Source of the DNA: Tannerella sp.
GTDB taxonomy: Bacteria > Bacteroidota > Bacteroidia > Bacteroidales > Tannerellaceae
Direction of reading: 5' to 3'
DNA: 6,321 bases
NCBI GenBank assembly: GCA_031268395.1
Contig: JAIRXI010000089.1
Location: 1-6,321 of the forward strand
In this document: one piece after another, positions 1 to 6,225 of the stretch
Numbering within the stretch: position 1 is the first letter of the stretch
Layout: every line of letters begins with the position of its first letter
The notes under the pieces: generated by a model
What the model was told of the DNA's origin: nothing
Seen by the model: the letters and a program-made list of their open reading frames with translations, nothing else
The model's database searches: none
Made by a program: the position numbers and the translations under genes

Positions 1-82
1 TTTATTTCCAGACAACTCCTTAGCGAAATGGCAACCATTCTTTGAGTGGTGTTTTCGTTCAGCCACCGGGGCAGGAGCCAGA
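1..82 (-). other. Region downstream of the TolC gene, no clear terminator
   Basis: The 82 bases after the TolC stop show only a small stem, AATGG-TTG-CCATT on the minus strand, with no T-run after it, so transcription may continue. TAAGGAG at 22-16 on the minus strand resembles a Shine-Dalgarno, but no ATG follows in the remaining 15 bases. Whether another gene of the operon begins beyond the edge cannot be decided. Confidence 0.4.
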
Positions 83-1435
83 TCACAGCGTAATCGGTTT
101 GCCGTTGTAAAAGTCGAGAATCTTCGCGCGGAAAAGGAAGTTGTATTTTGCCTGTGCCTGCTCGGAAAGGCTCTGGGCATACCTTGTCCGGGCTTCGCCA
201 TACTCGAAGACGGAACTTTTTCCGGCCGCATAGCGTTCTTCCGCGTAAGTAAAAGCTTCCCTGCCTGCCTCGACCGCTTTCCCGGAAGCGACGTACTTCT
301 CCTGTGCGGCCGTGGCATTGAAGTAGGCTTGCTGAATTTCCTTGTACAGCGCTTTTTTGGCGTTTTCCACCATCAGTTCGCGGTTGACAATGGCTACGCG
401 TGCCGAACGGACGCTGTTGCGCACCTCGAAACGGCTGAAAATCGGAACCGTCAGGGTCAGGCCGACGGTCTTGCGCTCGTTCTGGCGCAGCTGGTCGGCC
501 AGCGGGATGTTGGCCAGGCCTTCGCTTCCCGAATAGTGATAGTAGCCATTGCCGTAGCTGGCGTTCAGGTTCAGTTTGGGATAGTAACCGGACTGCGCTG
601 TCCGGAGCGTCTTCTTCTGGCTTTCGAGCAGGTATTCCTGTTCCCTGATCTGCGGCTTGACGGCGACGGCGTTCTCGTAGATCAGTTCCGGGGGCTGCAG
701 GCTGGCGGCAAGTTCGGCGATCAGGCTGTCGACTTCCGGCGCCGCGATGTCGAAATCGCTGCCGAGATGTTCCAGTTCGAGCGACTGCGCCAAGTCGAGC
801 AGCGCGAGACTGACGTTATTGCGCGCTTCGGTCAGGGTGGCTTCGTCCTTGGCCTGCTGTGCCCGGATGTCGTAAAGTTGCGATGCGGGCGCCTTGCCGG
901 CTCCGACAAGGGCTTCCGTTCGGCGTACCTGCTCGGCGCTGAGTGCAACCTGCAACTCGGCAACATAGCGTATCTCCTTGCTGTATAACACTTGCAGGAA
1001 ATACGAGGCTACGCCGACGGCCAGGTCTTCCCTGGCCCTGTTCAGCGCCTCGACGGCCGCCTGGAGGTTGAGGCGGCGGGCGGCGATGTCGTTCGAGATG
1101 CGGAATCCGTCGAACACGGGCATGTTCAGTTGCAGGGAGGCGGAGGAGTTGGCCGAGTTGCGGTCTACGATGAGGCCGTCTTTTGAAGGCGAGCGGCCGA
1201 AGTCCAGGTTCTGGCCAATGCCGGCGTTCAGGCTGGGCAGCCAGCTGTTCAGGCTCGTGTTGAGTTCTATTTCGCGGAGGGACTGTTCCTGCTCGCGCTG
1301 CTTGAGCTGGATATTGTGTTCAATGGCGTGGCGGATGCACGCTTCCAGCGTCTGCGGCGGCTGCTGTGCCACGGCCGGAAGGCCTGCCGGGAGCAGCAGG
1401 ACTGCCGCGAACAGGCGCTTGATGATTCTTTTCAT
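83..1435 (-). CDS. TolC-family outer membrane efflux protein (OEP)
   Basis: This 450-residue protein should be the outer-membrane channel of the pump, forming a trimeric beta-barrel with a long periplasmic alpha-helical tunnel that receives substrate from the adaptor encoded just upstream. An N-terminal signal peptide is visible: MKRIIKR, a hydrophobic stretch at about 8-20, and an AVA site with likely cleavage after residue 23. Two homologous OEP repeats follow. The membrane-strand regions are about 64-112 (WLPSLN, then LNMPVFDGFR) and 282-340 (YYPKLNLNASYG, then LTVPIFSRFE). The helices carry matching turns at 175-193 (VGAGKAPASQLYDIR) and 401-419 (AAGKSSVFEYGEAR). The opening TLEACIRHAIEHN is the usual family start. 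The length is normal for Bacteroidota members and slightly below E. coli TolC. The ATG at 1435 lies 22 nt after the adaptor stop, with no Shine-Dalgarno. It is the last gene of the operon inside the window. The family is certain; the substrate is unknown. Confidence 0.95.
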   Translation of the reverse strand: MKRIIKRLFAAVLLLPAGLPAVAQQPPQTLEACIRHAIEHNIQLKQREQEQSLREIELNTSLNSWLPSLNAGIGQNLDFGRSPSKDGLIVDRNSANSSASLQLNMPVFDGFRISNDIAARRLNLQAAVEALNRAREDLAVGVASYFLQVLYSKEIRYVAELQVALSAEQVRRTEALVGAGKAPASQLYDIRAQQAKDEATLTEARNNVSLALLDLAQSLELEHLGSDFDIAAPEVDSLIAELAASLQPPELIYENAVAVKPQIREQEYLLESQKKTLRTAQSGYYPKLNLNASYGNGYYHYSGSEGLANIPLADQLRQNERKTVGLTLTVPIFSRFEVRNSVRSARVAIVNRELMVENAKKALYKEIQQAYFNATAAQEKYVASGKAVEAGREAFTYAEERYAAGKSSVFEYGEARTRYAQSLSEQAQAKYNFLFRAKILDFYNGKPITL

Positions 1436-1457
1436 AGGGCAGTTTGTTTTCGGGTGA

Positions 1458-2582
1458 TTACTGTTTCCGTTTGGGGTCGATGACGGAGCCGCGGATCTTG
1501 TCCGTGGCCGACAGGCCGTCTTTGATTTCGATCTTGACGCCGTCGCTCAGGCCCGTTTGCACGTGGCGACGCTCAAAGACCTGTTCCGGCGTCTCTCCCT
1601 TGAGCAGGTAGATGAAGGCCGAATCGCCGTGAAATTCGATCGTGCTTTCGGGCAGGGTCATGACGTCTTCGGCACGTTTGAGCACGATCTCGGCATTGGC
1701 ACTGTATCCGGCACGGATAAATGCGCCGCCGGGTATCGTGACCGCCGCCTTGATTTCGAACTGGATGGCGCCGTTCTTTTCCACGCCCTTGGGCGAAACG
1801 TATTCCAGCAGGGCGCTGAACGACTGGTTCTCCAGCGCGCCGATGGTCAGTTTGATCGGCATGCCTTCGCGGATACGGCCGATTTCCGTCTCGTCGACGT
1901 TGCCGCGGAAAATCATGTCGTTCATGTCGGCCACCGAAGCGATGGTCGTCCCGTCGTTGAAGTTGTTGCTCTGGATGACGGAATTGCCCACCTTGACCGG
2001 AATGTCAAGAATCATTCCGGTGATGGTGCTCCGTATCTGGGTCGTACTGGCCACACTGGAATTTTTCGCAATACCGTCGCGAATGATGTCCAGGGCGTTC
2101 CGGGCATTGTCGCGTTCCTCCTTCGCCCGCAGGTATGCGGCCTGCGAGACTTCGTATTCTTCGGACGAAATGACTTTCTGCCCGTAGAGCTGCTCATCGC
2201 GTTTGAACGTTTCTTCCACCTGCCTGAGCGAGATTTCCGCCACATTGACGCGCGACTCGGCGCTGTTGAGCTGAACCATTTCGGGGATGACCTTGATTTG
2301 CGCAATGATTTCACCTGCCTTCACCCGCTGTCCGGCCTCCTTGAACAGTTCGGAGATGATGCCCGAAATCTGGGGTTTGATCAGGACTTCGTAACGGGGT
2401 TCGACGTTGCCGGTGGCCACCGTTTTCGTTTCCACCGTATCGCGTCCGGGGACGACCGTTTCGTATTGCACCTTCACCGGCTGCGCCTTTTTCCACAGGA
2501 AATAAAATGTACCGGCCACTGCTGCTCCGACAAGTGACAGCAGGATCGTACGCATGATCTTTTTTATTAAACGATTCTTCAT
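1458..2582 (-). CDS. MacA-like periplasmic adaptor (membrane fusion protein, HlyD/RND-MFP family)
   Basis: This 374-residue adaptor should bridge the inner-membrane permeases and the TolC-like channel. A single N-terminal membrane anchor lies at about 10-30 after a basic start (MKNRLIKK), with no lipoprotein cysteine. The order is then: first lipoyl-like half at about 62-98 (EAGQRVKAGEIIAQI); an alpha-helical hairpin at about 100-172; second lipoyl half at about 183-217 (TITGMILDIPVKVGNSV); a beta-barrel at about 222-303; and a membrane-proximal domain to the end. At the hairpin tip, R128, L132 and S139 fit the RxxxLxxxxxxS motif known from MacA and AcrA adaptors for docking onto TolC. The hairpin and the adjacent MacB-type genes favour MacA-like over RND assignment. 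The ATG at 2582 is used; Met10 is possible but would cut the basic flank of the anchor. The gene starts 29 nt after the second permease and has no Shine-Dalgarno. Confidence 0.94.
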   Translation of the reverse strand: MKNRLIKKIMRTILLSLVGAAVAGTFYFLWKKAQPVKVQYETVVPGRDTVETKTVATGNVEPRYEVLIKPQISGIISELFKEAGQRVKAGEIIAQIKVIPEMVQLNSAESRVNVAEISLRQVEETFKRDEQLYGQKVISSEEYEVSQAAYLRAKEERDNARNALDIIRDGIAKNSSVASTTQIRSTITGMILDIPVKVGNSVIQSNNFNDGTTIASVADMNDMIFRGNVDETEIGRIREGMPIKLTIGALENQSFSALLEYVSPKGVEKNGAIQFEIKAAVTIPGGAFIRAGYSANAEIVLKRAEDVMTLPESTIEFHGDSAFIYLLKGETPEQVFERRHVQTGLSDGVKIEIKDGLSATDKIRGSVIDPKRKQ

Positions 2583-2611
2583 TACTTTATTTTTATGTTC
2601 ATTGGTTGTTG

Positions 2612-3874
2612 TTATTCTTCCCGGATGGCGTCGATCGCCTTGATTTGCATGGCGCGCCAGGCCGGTATCAGCCCGGCCAGCAGCCCGCTGAACAGCAGCA
2701 CGGCCGTGGCGGCCACGGCTGTATGGATGCTCACTTCGGGATTGGTAAAAAACGTGCCTCTGCCTTCGGAAGGCTGCGCGGCCAGCAGCTGGCTCACAAA
2801 GTCCAGCAGGAACACGCCCAGGCTCAATCCCATCAGTCCGGCCAGGGCTGTCAGCAGAAGGCTTTCACTCATCACCTGCGAGATGATGTTGAGCGGTTTC
2901 GCGCCCAGCGCCCTCCGTATGCCGATTTCCTTCGTGCGTTCCCTGACCGTTACCATCATGATATTGCTCACGCCGATGATGCCGGCCAGCAGCGTCCCCA
3001 TTCCCACCAGCCAGACCAGTATGTCGATGCCCGTGAAGAGCATCTCGAACATGGAGAACTGGGCGGCCAGGTTGACGACGCCCACGGCCTGCGGGTCTTC
3101 GGGCGCTATTTCGTTCTGCGATTTCAGGATGGCGCCGACGTCGTTGATAACGTCCTGCACGGGGATGTCCCGGTAGACGCTGATGCTCATAAAATGGAAA
3201 ATATCCCCCTGGTTCATGGATTGCTGCAGCGTCGTGAATGGCAGAAATACGGATTCTTCCGAGCGTCCGCCGATGTTGATGTTGGACGATTTGGCCTTGA
3301 TGACGCCCACCACCTGGTAGTAGAGTCCGTTCACGCGGATGTATTTTCCACAGGGGTCTTCGCTGTGAAAGAGCGTTTCGTTGACTTTCGCTCCGATCAG
3401 GCAGACTTTCCGCTTCTCCTGCGTGTCGATGTCGTTCAGCAGGCGACCGTAATACACGTCCTGCCGCTCGATCTGGAAAAATCCGGGCATAACGCCCTTG
3501 ACTCCGAATGTCCCCGTTATTTGTCCGAAGACGATGTTTTTTTCTCCGCGGGCGCCCCAGATAATGGGCGAAATATATTCAATCCCGTCGACGCTGTGCA
3601 GGATGCTTTCGATATCGCGGTTGCGCATGCTCCACCAGCGTCCCTTGTTGAAGCCTTTGTACGGCTCGCTGGTACGGTCGGCATAGAAGAAAACGGAGTT
3701 TGTGGCGAAACCATCGAAGTTGCCCAGGACGCCATTCTTCATTCCCTTGCCCGAGCCGAGCAGGATGACGAGCATCAGGATGCCCCAGAACACGCCGAAA
3801 CATGTCAGCAGGCTGCGCGTCTTGTTGCGGGTGATGGTGACCCATATCTCTATCCATCTGTCTATATCGAACAT
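2612..3874 (-). CDS. MacB/FtsX-type ABC transporter permease, second paralogue
   Basis: This 420-residue inner-membrane permease has the MacB topology without a fused ATPase. It has TM1 at about 22-42, a large periplasmic MacB core domain at about 43-280, then three further helices at about 283-307, 328-360 and 383-405, forming the FtsX domain. The cytoplasmic segment 310-326 (VRERTKEIGIRRALGAK, from V310) is the family signature that contacts the ATPase, and the C-terminus PAWRAMQIKAIDAIREE is equally typical. The start MFDIDRWIEIW and the periplasmic PYKGF at 71-75 match the upstream permease, so the two are ancient paralogues, although most of the periplasmic domain differs. It presumably pairs with that permease in a heterodimer (inference). 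The ATG at 3874 follows the previous stop by 12 nt, in the same frame. There is no Shine-Dalgarno, only an A-rich leader. Confidence 0.94.
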   Translation of the reverse strand: MFDIDRWIEIWVTITRNKTRSLLTCFGVFWGILMLVILLGSGKGMKNGVLGNFDGFATNSVFFYADRTSEPYKGFNKGRWWSMRNRDIESILHSVDGIEYISPIIWGARGEKNIVFGQITGTFGVKGVMPGFFQIERQDVYYGRLLNDIDTQEKRKVCLIGAKVNETLFHSEDPCGKYIRVNGLYYQVVGVIKAKSSNINIGGRSEESVFLPFTTLQQSMNQGDIFHFMSISVYRDIPVQDVINDVGAILKSQNEIAPEDPQAVGVVNLAAQFSMFEMLFTGIDILVWLVGMGTLLAGIIGVSNIMMVTVRERTKEIGIRRALGAKPLNIISQVMSESLLLTALAGLMGLSLGVFLLDFVSQLLAAQPSEGRGTFFTNPEVSIHTAVAATAVLLFSGLLAGLIPAWRAMQIKAIDAIREE

Positions 3875-3886
3875 GGCTTTTTTCGG

Positions 3887-5164
3887 TTATTCGGTTCGTA
3901 TGGCTTCAATCGCCGGAATCTTCACGGCCTTGCGCGCCGGGAAATAACCGGCCAGCACGCCTGCCGCAATCAGCAGCCCGGTGGCCGAAAGCGCGATATT
4001 CAGATTCACCGTCGGATTGCGGAAAATACTCATGTTTTCTCCCGCATTGCCGCCGCCCGGCGATGCCGCCTCCGCCAGTTCCATGAAATGATTGATCAGT
4101 TCCGTCAACCCGATGCCCGACACCATGCCGACGTATCCGAACACGGCTGTCACCAGCACGGATTCAACGATGATCAGTTGCAGAATGGACGCCGGTTTGG
4201 CGCCGATGGCCTTGCGGATACCGAACTCCCGTGTACGTTCGCGGACCGTAATCAGCATGATGTTGCTCACGCCCACGATGCCCGCCGTCAACGTTCCGAT
4301 GCCGATAATCCAGATAAACAGCGCGATGCCGTTGGTCATGCCCTGCCACATGCGAAATTCGTTGCCCGTATTCCACAGGCCGATCGCGTTTTTGTCTGCC
4401 GGGTCGAACTGGTGGAACCGCGCCATGCGTTCGCGGAACCGTTCCTCAAACGCATCCGATGCCTTTTCCGTATCCACGCCTTTCAGCGTAAAGCGGATTC
4501 GCCGGACCCGGTAGCCGCTGTCGAACAGCATCTGCCCGGTCGTGAAGGGGATATAGGCCGGCGCATCCATACCTCTGTTGTCATCCTGATAGATGCCGAT
4601 GACCTGAAACATCAGGCTGCCGAGTTTGACATACTGTCCCAGCGGAGAGATGCTGTCGCGGAACAGCACGCTGGATATCCGCGGCGTGATCACAATGACT
4701 TTTCGCCGCTGCGCCAGATCCATTTCGTTAATGAAACGTCCGTTGCCCGCATGAACAGGGAGGAACATGATGGACGAATAGTCCGGATAGACGGCCTGCA
4801 TGTCGACCGTCATGTATTCGTTATTGTATGTGAGCGTATCGTTGAGGTAGTTGACCGGAGAAATCAGGTTCACTTCCGGGTGGTTGCGCCGGATGGCAAG
4901 AATGTCTTTTTCGGTAAATTCAACGCGCCGGTTGGGCTGGAAACCTTTGTACGGCAGCGTGGTATAGCGCGGGTAACAGGTCACCGTATTTTCCGCCATG
5001 TCGCGGAAGTTATACGCAATGCCGTTGCTCAGGCCGTTGCCGGCAGACAGCAGAATGATGAGCATGAAAATTCCCCATGCAACCGAGAAGCCGGTCAGGA
5101 ACGTACGGAGTTTGTTCCTTTTCATGGTGCTCCAAATCTCGCGAAGGTTGTCGAGGTCAAACAT
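3887..5164 (-). CDS. MacB/FtsX-type ABC transporter permease, first paralogue
   Basis: This 425-residue inner-membrane permease has TM1 at about 22-42, a MacB periplasmic core domain at about 43-275, and FtsX helices at about 279-305, 327-358 and 387-409. The coupling segment VRERTREFGIRKAIGAK starts at V307, and the end is PARKAVKIPAIEAIRTE. An in-frame TTG at 5182 would add six residues (MKKERD), but the ATG at 5164 is the better start. It has AAGGAG six nt upstream, and it yields [11 protein letters not shown], which aligns exactly with the start of the second permease. With this start the gene overlaps the ATPase stop by 8 nt (ATGTTTGA), suggesting translational coupling. Periplasmic PYKGF at 71-75 and FRNP near 381-384 are shared with the paralogue. 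A glycine-rich insertion (SPGGGNAGEN, about 368-377) precedes TM4. The family is certain, the cargo unknown. Confidence 0.94.
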   Translation of the reverse strand: MFDLDNLREIWSTMKRNKLRTFLTGFSVAWGIFMLIILLSAGNGLSNGIAYNFRDMAENTVTCYPRYTTLPYKGFQPNRRVEFTEKDILAIRRNHPEVNLISPVNYLNDTLTYNNEYMTVDMQAVYPDYSSIMFLPVHAGNGRFINEMDLAQRRKVIVITPRISSVLFRDSISPLGQYVKLGSLMFQVIGIYQDDNRGMDAPAYIPFTTGQMLFDSGYRVRRIRFTLKGVDTEKASDAFEERFRERMARFHQFDPADKNAIGLWNTGNEFRMWQGMTNGIALFIWIIGIGTLTAGIVGVSNIMLITVRERTREFGIRKAIGAKPASILQLIIVESVLVTAVFGYVGMVSGIGLTELINHFMELAEAASPGGGNAGENMSIFRNPTVNLNIALSATGLLIAAGVLAGYFPARKAVKIPAIEAIRTE

Positions 5165-5843
5165 GTCCCGCTCCTTTTTCAATTCGTTCGATCAGACCGT
5201 CCTTGAGGCGGATAATGCGGTTGGTCACGTCGGCCACCGACGGTTCGTGCGTAACGATGATGACCGTCATCCCTTCCTGATTCACCTGGCGCAGCAACTG
5301 CATCACCTCGACGGTAGTGACGCTGTCCAGGGCGCCGGTCGGTTCGTCGGCCAGAATGATTTGCGGCTGTGCAATCAGGGCGCGGGCAATGGCGACTCGC
5401 TGTTTCTGACCGCCGGACATCTCGTTCGGCATGTGTTCCGCCCAGTCTTTCAGGCCCACTCTGTCCAAATATTCCAGCGCCAGCACATTCCGTTTTCTCC
5501 GCGCCATGCCCTGATAATAGAGCGGGAGAGCCACATTCTCCATCGCATTTTTGAACGAAATCAAATTAAACGACTGGAAAACAAACCCGATCATCCGGTT
5601 GCGAAACTCTGCTGCCCGCTTTTCGCTCAGTTTCCAGATCAGCCGGTCGTGCAGGTAGTATGTCCCCGAATCGTACGTATCCAGTATCCCTAAAATATTC
5701 AGCAGCGTACTTTTTCCCGAACCGGATGCACCCATGATGGATACAATCTCGCCCCGTTCGATATCCAGATCAATCCCTTTCAGCACATGCAAAGGCGCCC
5801 CGTTATCATAAGTCTTGTTGATCCCTTTCAATTGGATGATCAT
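5157..5843 (-). CDS. ABC transporter ATP-binding protein, MacB/LolD family
   Basis: This 228-residue cytoplasmic ATPase should power the two permeases encoded next to it. All nucleotide-binding motifs are present: A-loop Tyr12, Walker [10 protein letters not shown] at 38-46, Q-loop Gln90 in FVFQSFNLI, signature MSGGQ at 142-146, Walker B IILADEP with Asp166 and Glu167, D-loop ALDS at 171-174, and H-loop His199 in VTHE. The length and motif spacing match the LolD/MacB/FtsE group. In E. coli MacB this domain is fused to the permease, whereas here it is a separate protein, as in Lol and many Bacteroidota systems. It is the first gene of the operon. The ATG at 5843 has no Shine-Dalgarno and lies about 78 nt downstream of a probable transcription start. 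The C-terminus overlaps the next gene by 8 nt. A LolCDE-like role is less likely because adaptor and TolC genes follow. Confidence 0.96.
   Translation of the reverse strand: MIIQLKGINKTYDNGAPLHVLKGIDLDIERGEIVSIMGASGSGKSTLLNILGILDTYDSGTYYLHDRLIWKLSEKRAAEFRNRMIGFVFQSFNLISFKNAMENVALPLYYQGMARRKRNVLALEYLDRVGLKDWAEHMPNEMSGGQKQRVAIARALIAQPQIILADEPTGALDSVTTVEVMQLLRQVNQEGMTVIIVTHEPSVADVTNRIIRLKDGLIERIEKGAGHV
5171..5176 (-). promoter_or_regulatory. Shine-Dalgarno site of the first permease gene
   Basis: The minus strand reads AAAAAGGAGCGGGACATG, placing AAGGAG six nt before the ATG at 5164. The site lies inside the coding end of the ATPase gene. It decides the start codon against the in-frame TTG at 5182. 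It is the only clear Shine-Dalgarno among the five genes, which is notable because Bacteroidota seldom rely on this signal. Confidence 0.75.
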
Positions 5844-5902
5844 CGTTGTTCAATTTTTGTAATATTCTGCATTATATGACGCAAATTTCCCGTTTTTGTT
5901 AC

Positions 5903-5922
5903 ACGGAACCGGTTTTTTCCGT
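5903..5922 (-). other. Short hairpin at the start of the predicted operon leader
   Basis: ACGGAA (5922-5917 on the minus strand) is a perfect reverse complement of TTCCGT (5908-5903) across an 8-nt loop. The stem would sit at the very 5' end of the predicted mRNA leader, where it could protect the transcript. As DNA it could equally be a small operator overlapping the start site. No T-run follows on either strand, so it is not a terminator. Confidence 0.35.
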
Positions 5923-5927
5923 CGCGG

Positions 5928-5962
5928 CAAAGATAGCGAGAATCCATAACATTACTATGCAA
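5928..5962 (-). promoter_or_regulatory. Candidate Bacteroidota sigma-ABfr promoter for the pump operon
   Basis: On the minus strand, TATCTTTG at 5935-5928 matches the TAnnTTTG -7 consensus exactly. The best upstream partner is TTG at 5962-5960, 24 nt away. That is somewhat longer than the usual gap of about 19-23 nt, so the -33 element is weak. A start of transcription near 5921 would give a leader of roughly 78 nt before the ATPase ATG. The -7 box is convincing; the -33 choice is uncertain. Confidence 0.6.
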
Positions 5963-5995
5963 TGCAAAGTACTTTTAATGAAGATTAACCCTGTG

Positions 5996-6006
5996 CGGAT
6001 AAAACA
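5996..6006. repeat. Direct repeat CGGATAAAACA, copy 1
   Basis: The 11-bp sequence CGGATAAAACA is identical to the copy at 6107-6117, offset by 111 bp. Past a two-base mismatch the match continues for three more bases (AAC). This copy lies upstream of the candidate promoter. No function is evident; a regulator binding site is one possibility. Confidence 0.5.
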
Positions 6007-6027
6007 CGAACGGGTTTTAAATCCAAA

Positions 6028-6136
6028 AATGGACATGTTGGGATTATTTATTTTGCAGCCCTGAATTAGACATTCCGGAGTTTTTTGCTGTTGCACAAAT
6101 CCATGCCGGATAAAACATAAACCCGAAATGTCCATT
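6028..6136. repeat. Long-spaced inverted repeat upstream of the operon
   Basis: AATGGACAT at 6028-6036 is the exact reverse complement of ATGTCCATT at 6128-6136, with 91 bp between. The similarity continues inward less perfectly: GTTGGGATT on the left against TTCGGGTTT read from the right arm. The centre is AT-rich and holds TATTTTG near 6049, one base short of a -7 box on the plus strand. The arms could be paired regulator sites or remnants of a duplicated segment; neither can be shown here. Confidence 0.4.
6107..6117. repeat. Direct repeat CGGATAAAACA, copy 2
   Basis: This is the second exact copy of the 11-bp sequence found at 5996-6006. It lies just inside the right arm of the long-spaced inverted repeat that ends at 6136. 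Confidence 0.5.
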
Positions 6137-6207
6137 AGACGCTTCTCCTGTCGTGTCCGGAAGAGAAGACGGCCGGCCGGCAGCAAACGGAATATCCGCC
6201 CGTCAAC

Positions 6208-6225
6208 CCGTCCCTGCCGGGACGG
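6208..6225. repeat. Strong GC-rich inverted repeat (7-bp stem, 4-nt loop)
   Basis: CCGTCCC and GGGACGG form a perfect 7-bp stem around TGCC. No T-run follows on either strand, so a normal intrinsic terminator is not supported. It belongs to the GC-rich block at 6137-6321, whose role is unknown. Confidence 0.5.

Noticed and set aside
16..22. TAAGGAG on the minus strand as the ribosome site of a sixth operon gene
   Set aside because: No ATG or GTG follows at proper distance within the 15 bases left in the window; the adjacent TTG is too close.
1557..2537. A 326-codon open frame on the plus strand, antisense to the adaptor gene
   Set aside because: It mirrors the adaptor coding sequence, has the same skewed composition as the other antisense frames, and matches no known family.
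3541..3541. Possible frameshift or damage in the second permease near a T-run at 3536-3543
   Set aside because: The frame continues through the run with residues that fit the MacB periplasmic domain, and the total length is normal.
2606..5206. An 866-codon open frame on the plus strand, antisense to both permeases
   Set aside because: Its translation is rich in His, Gln, Asp and Arg with no recognisable domain. It exists because the two permease genes share a frame and have codon usage that rarely creates antisense stops. Both permeases are unmistakable on the other strand.
5846..6064. A 72-codon plus-strand frame divergent from the operon
   Set aside because: It covers the operon's own leader and promoter, has no promoter or ribosome site of its own that I can see, and resembles no protein.
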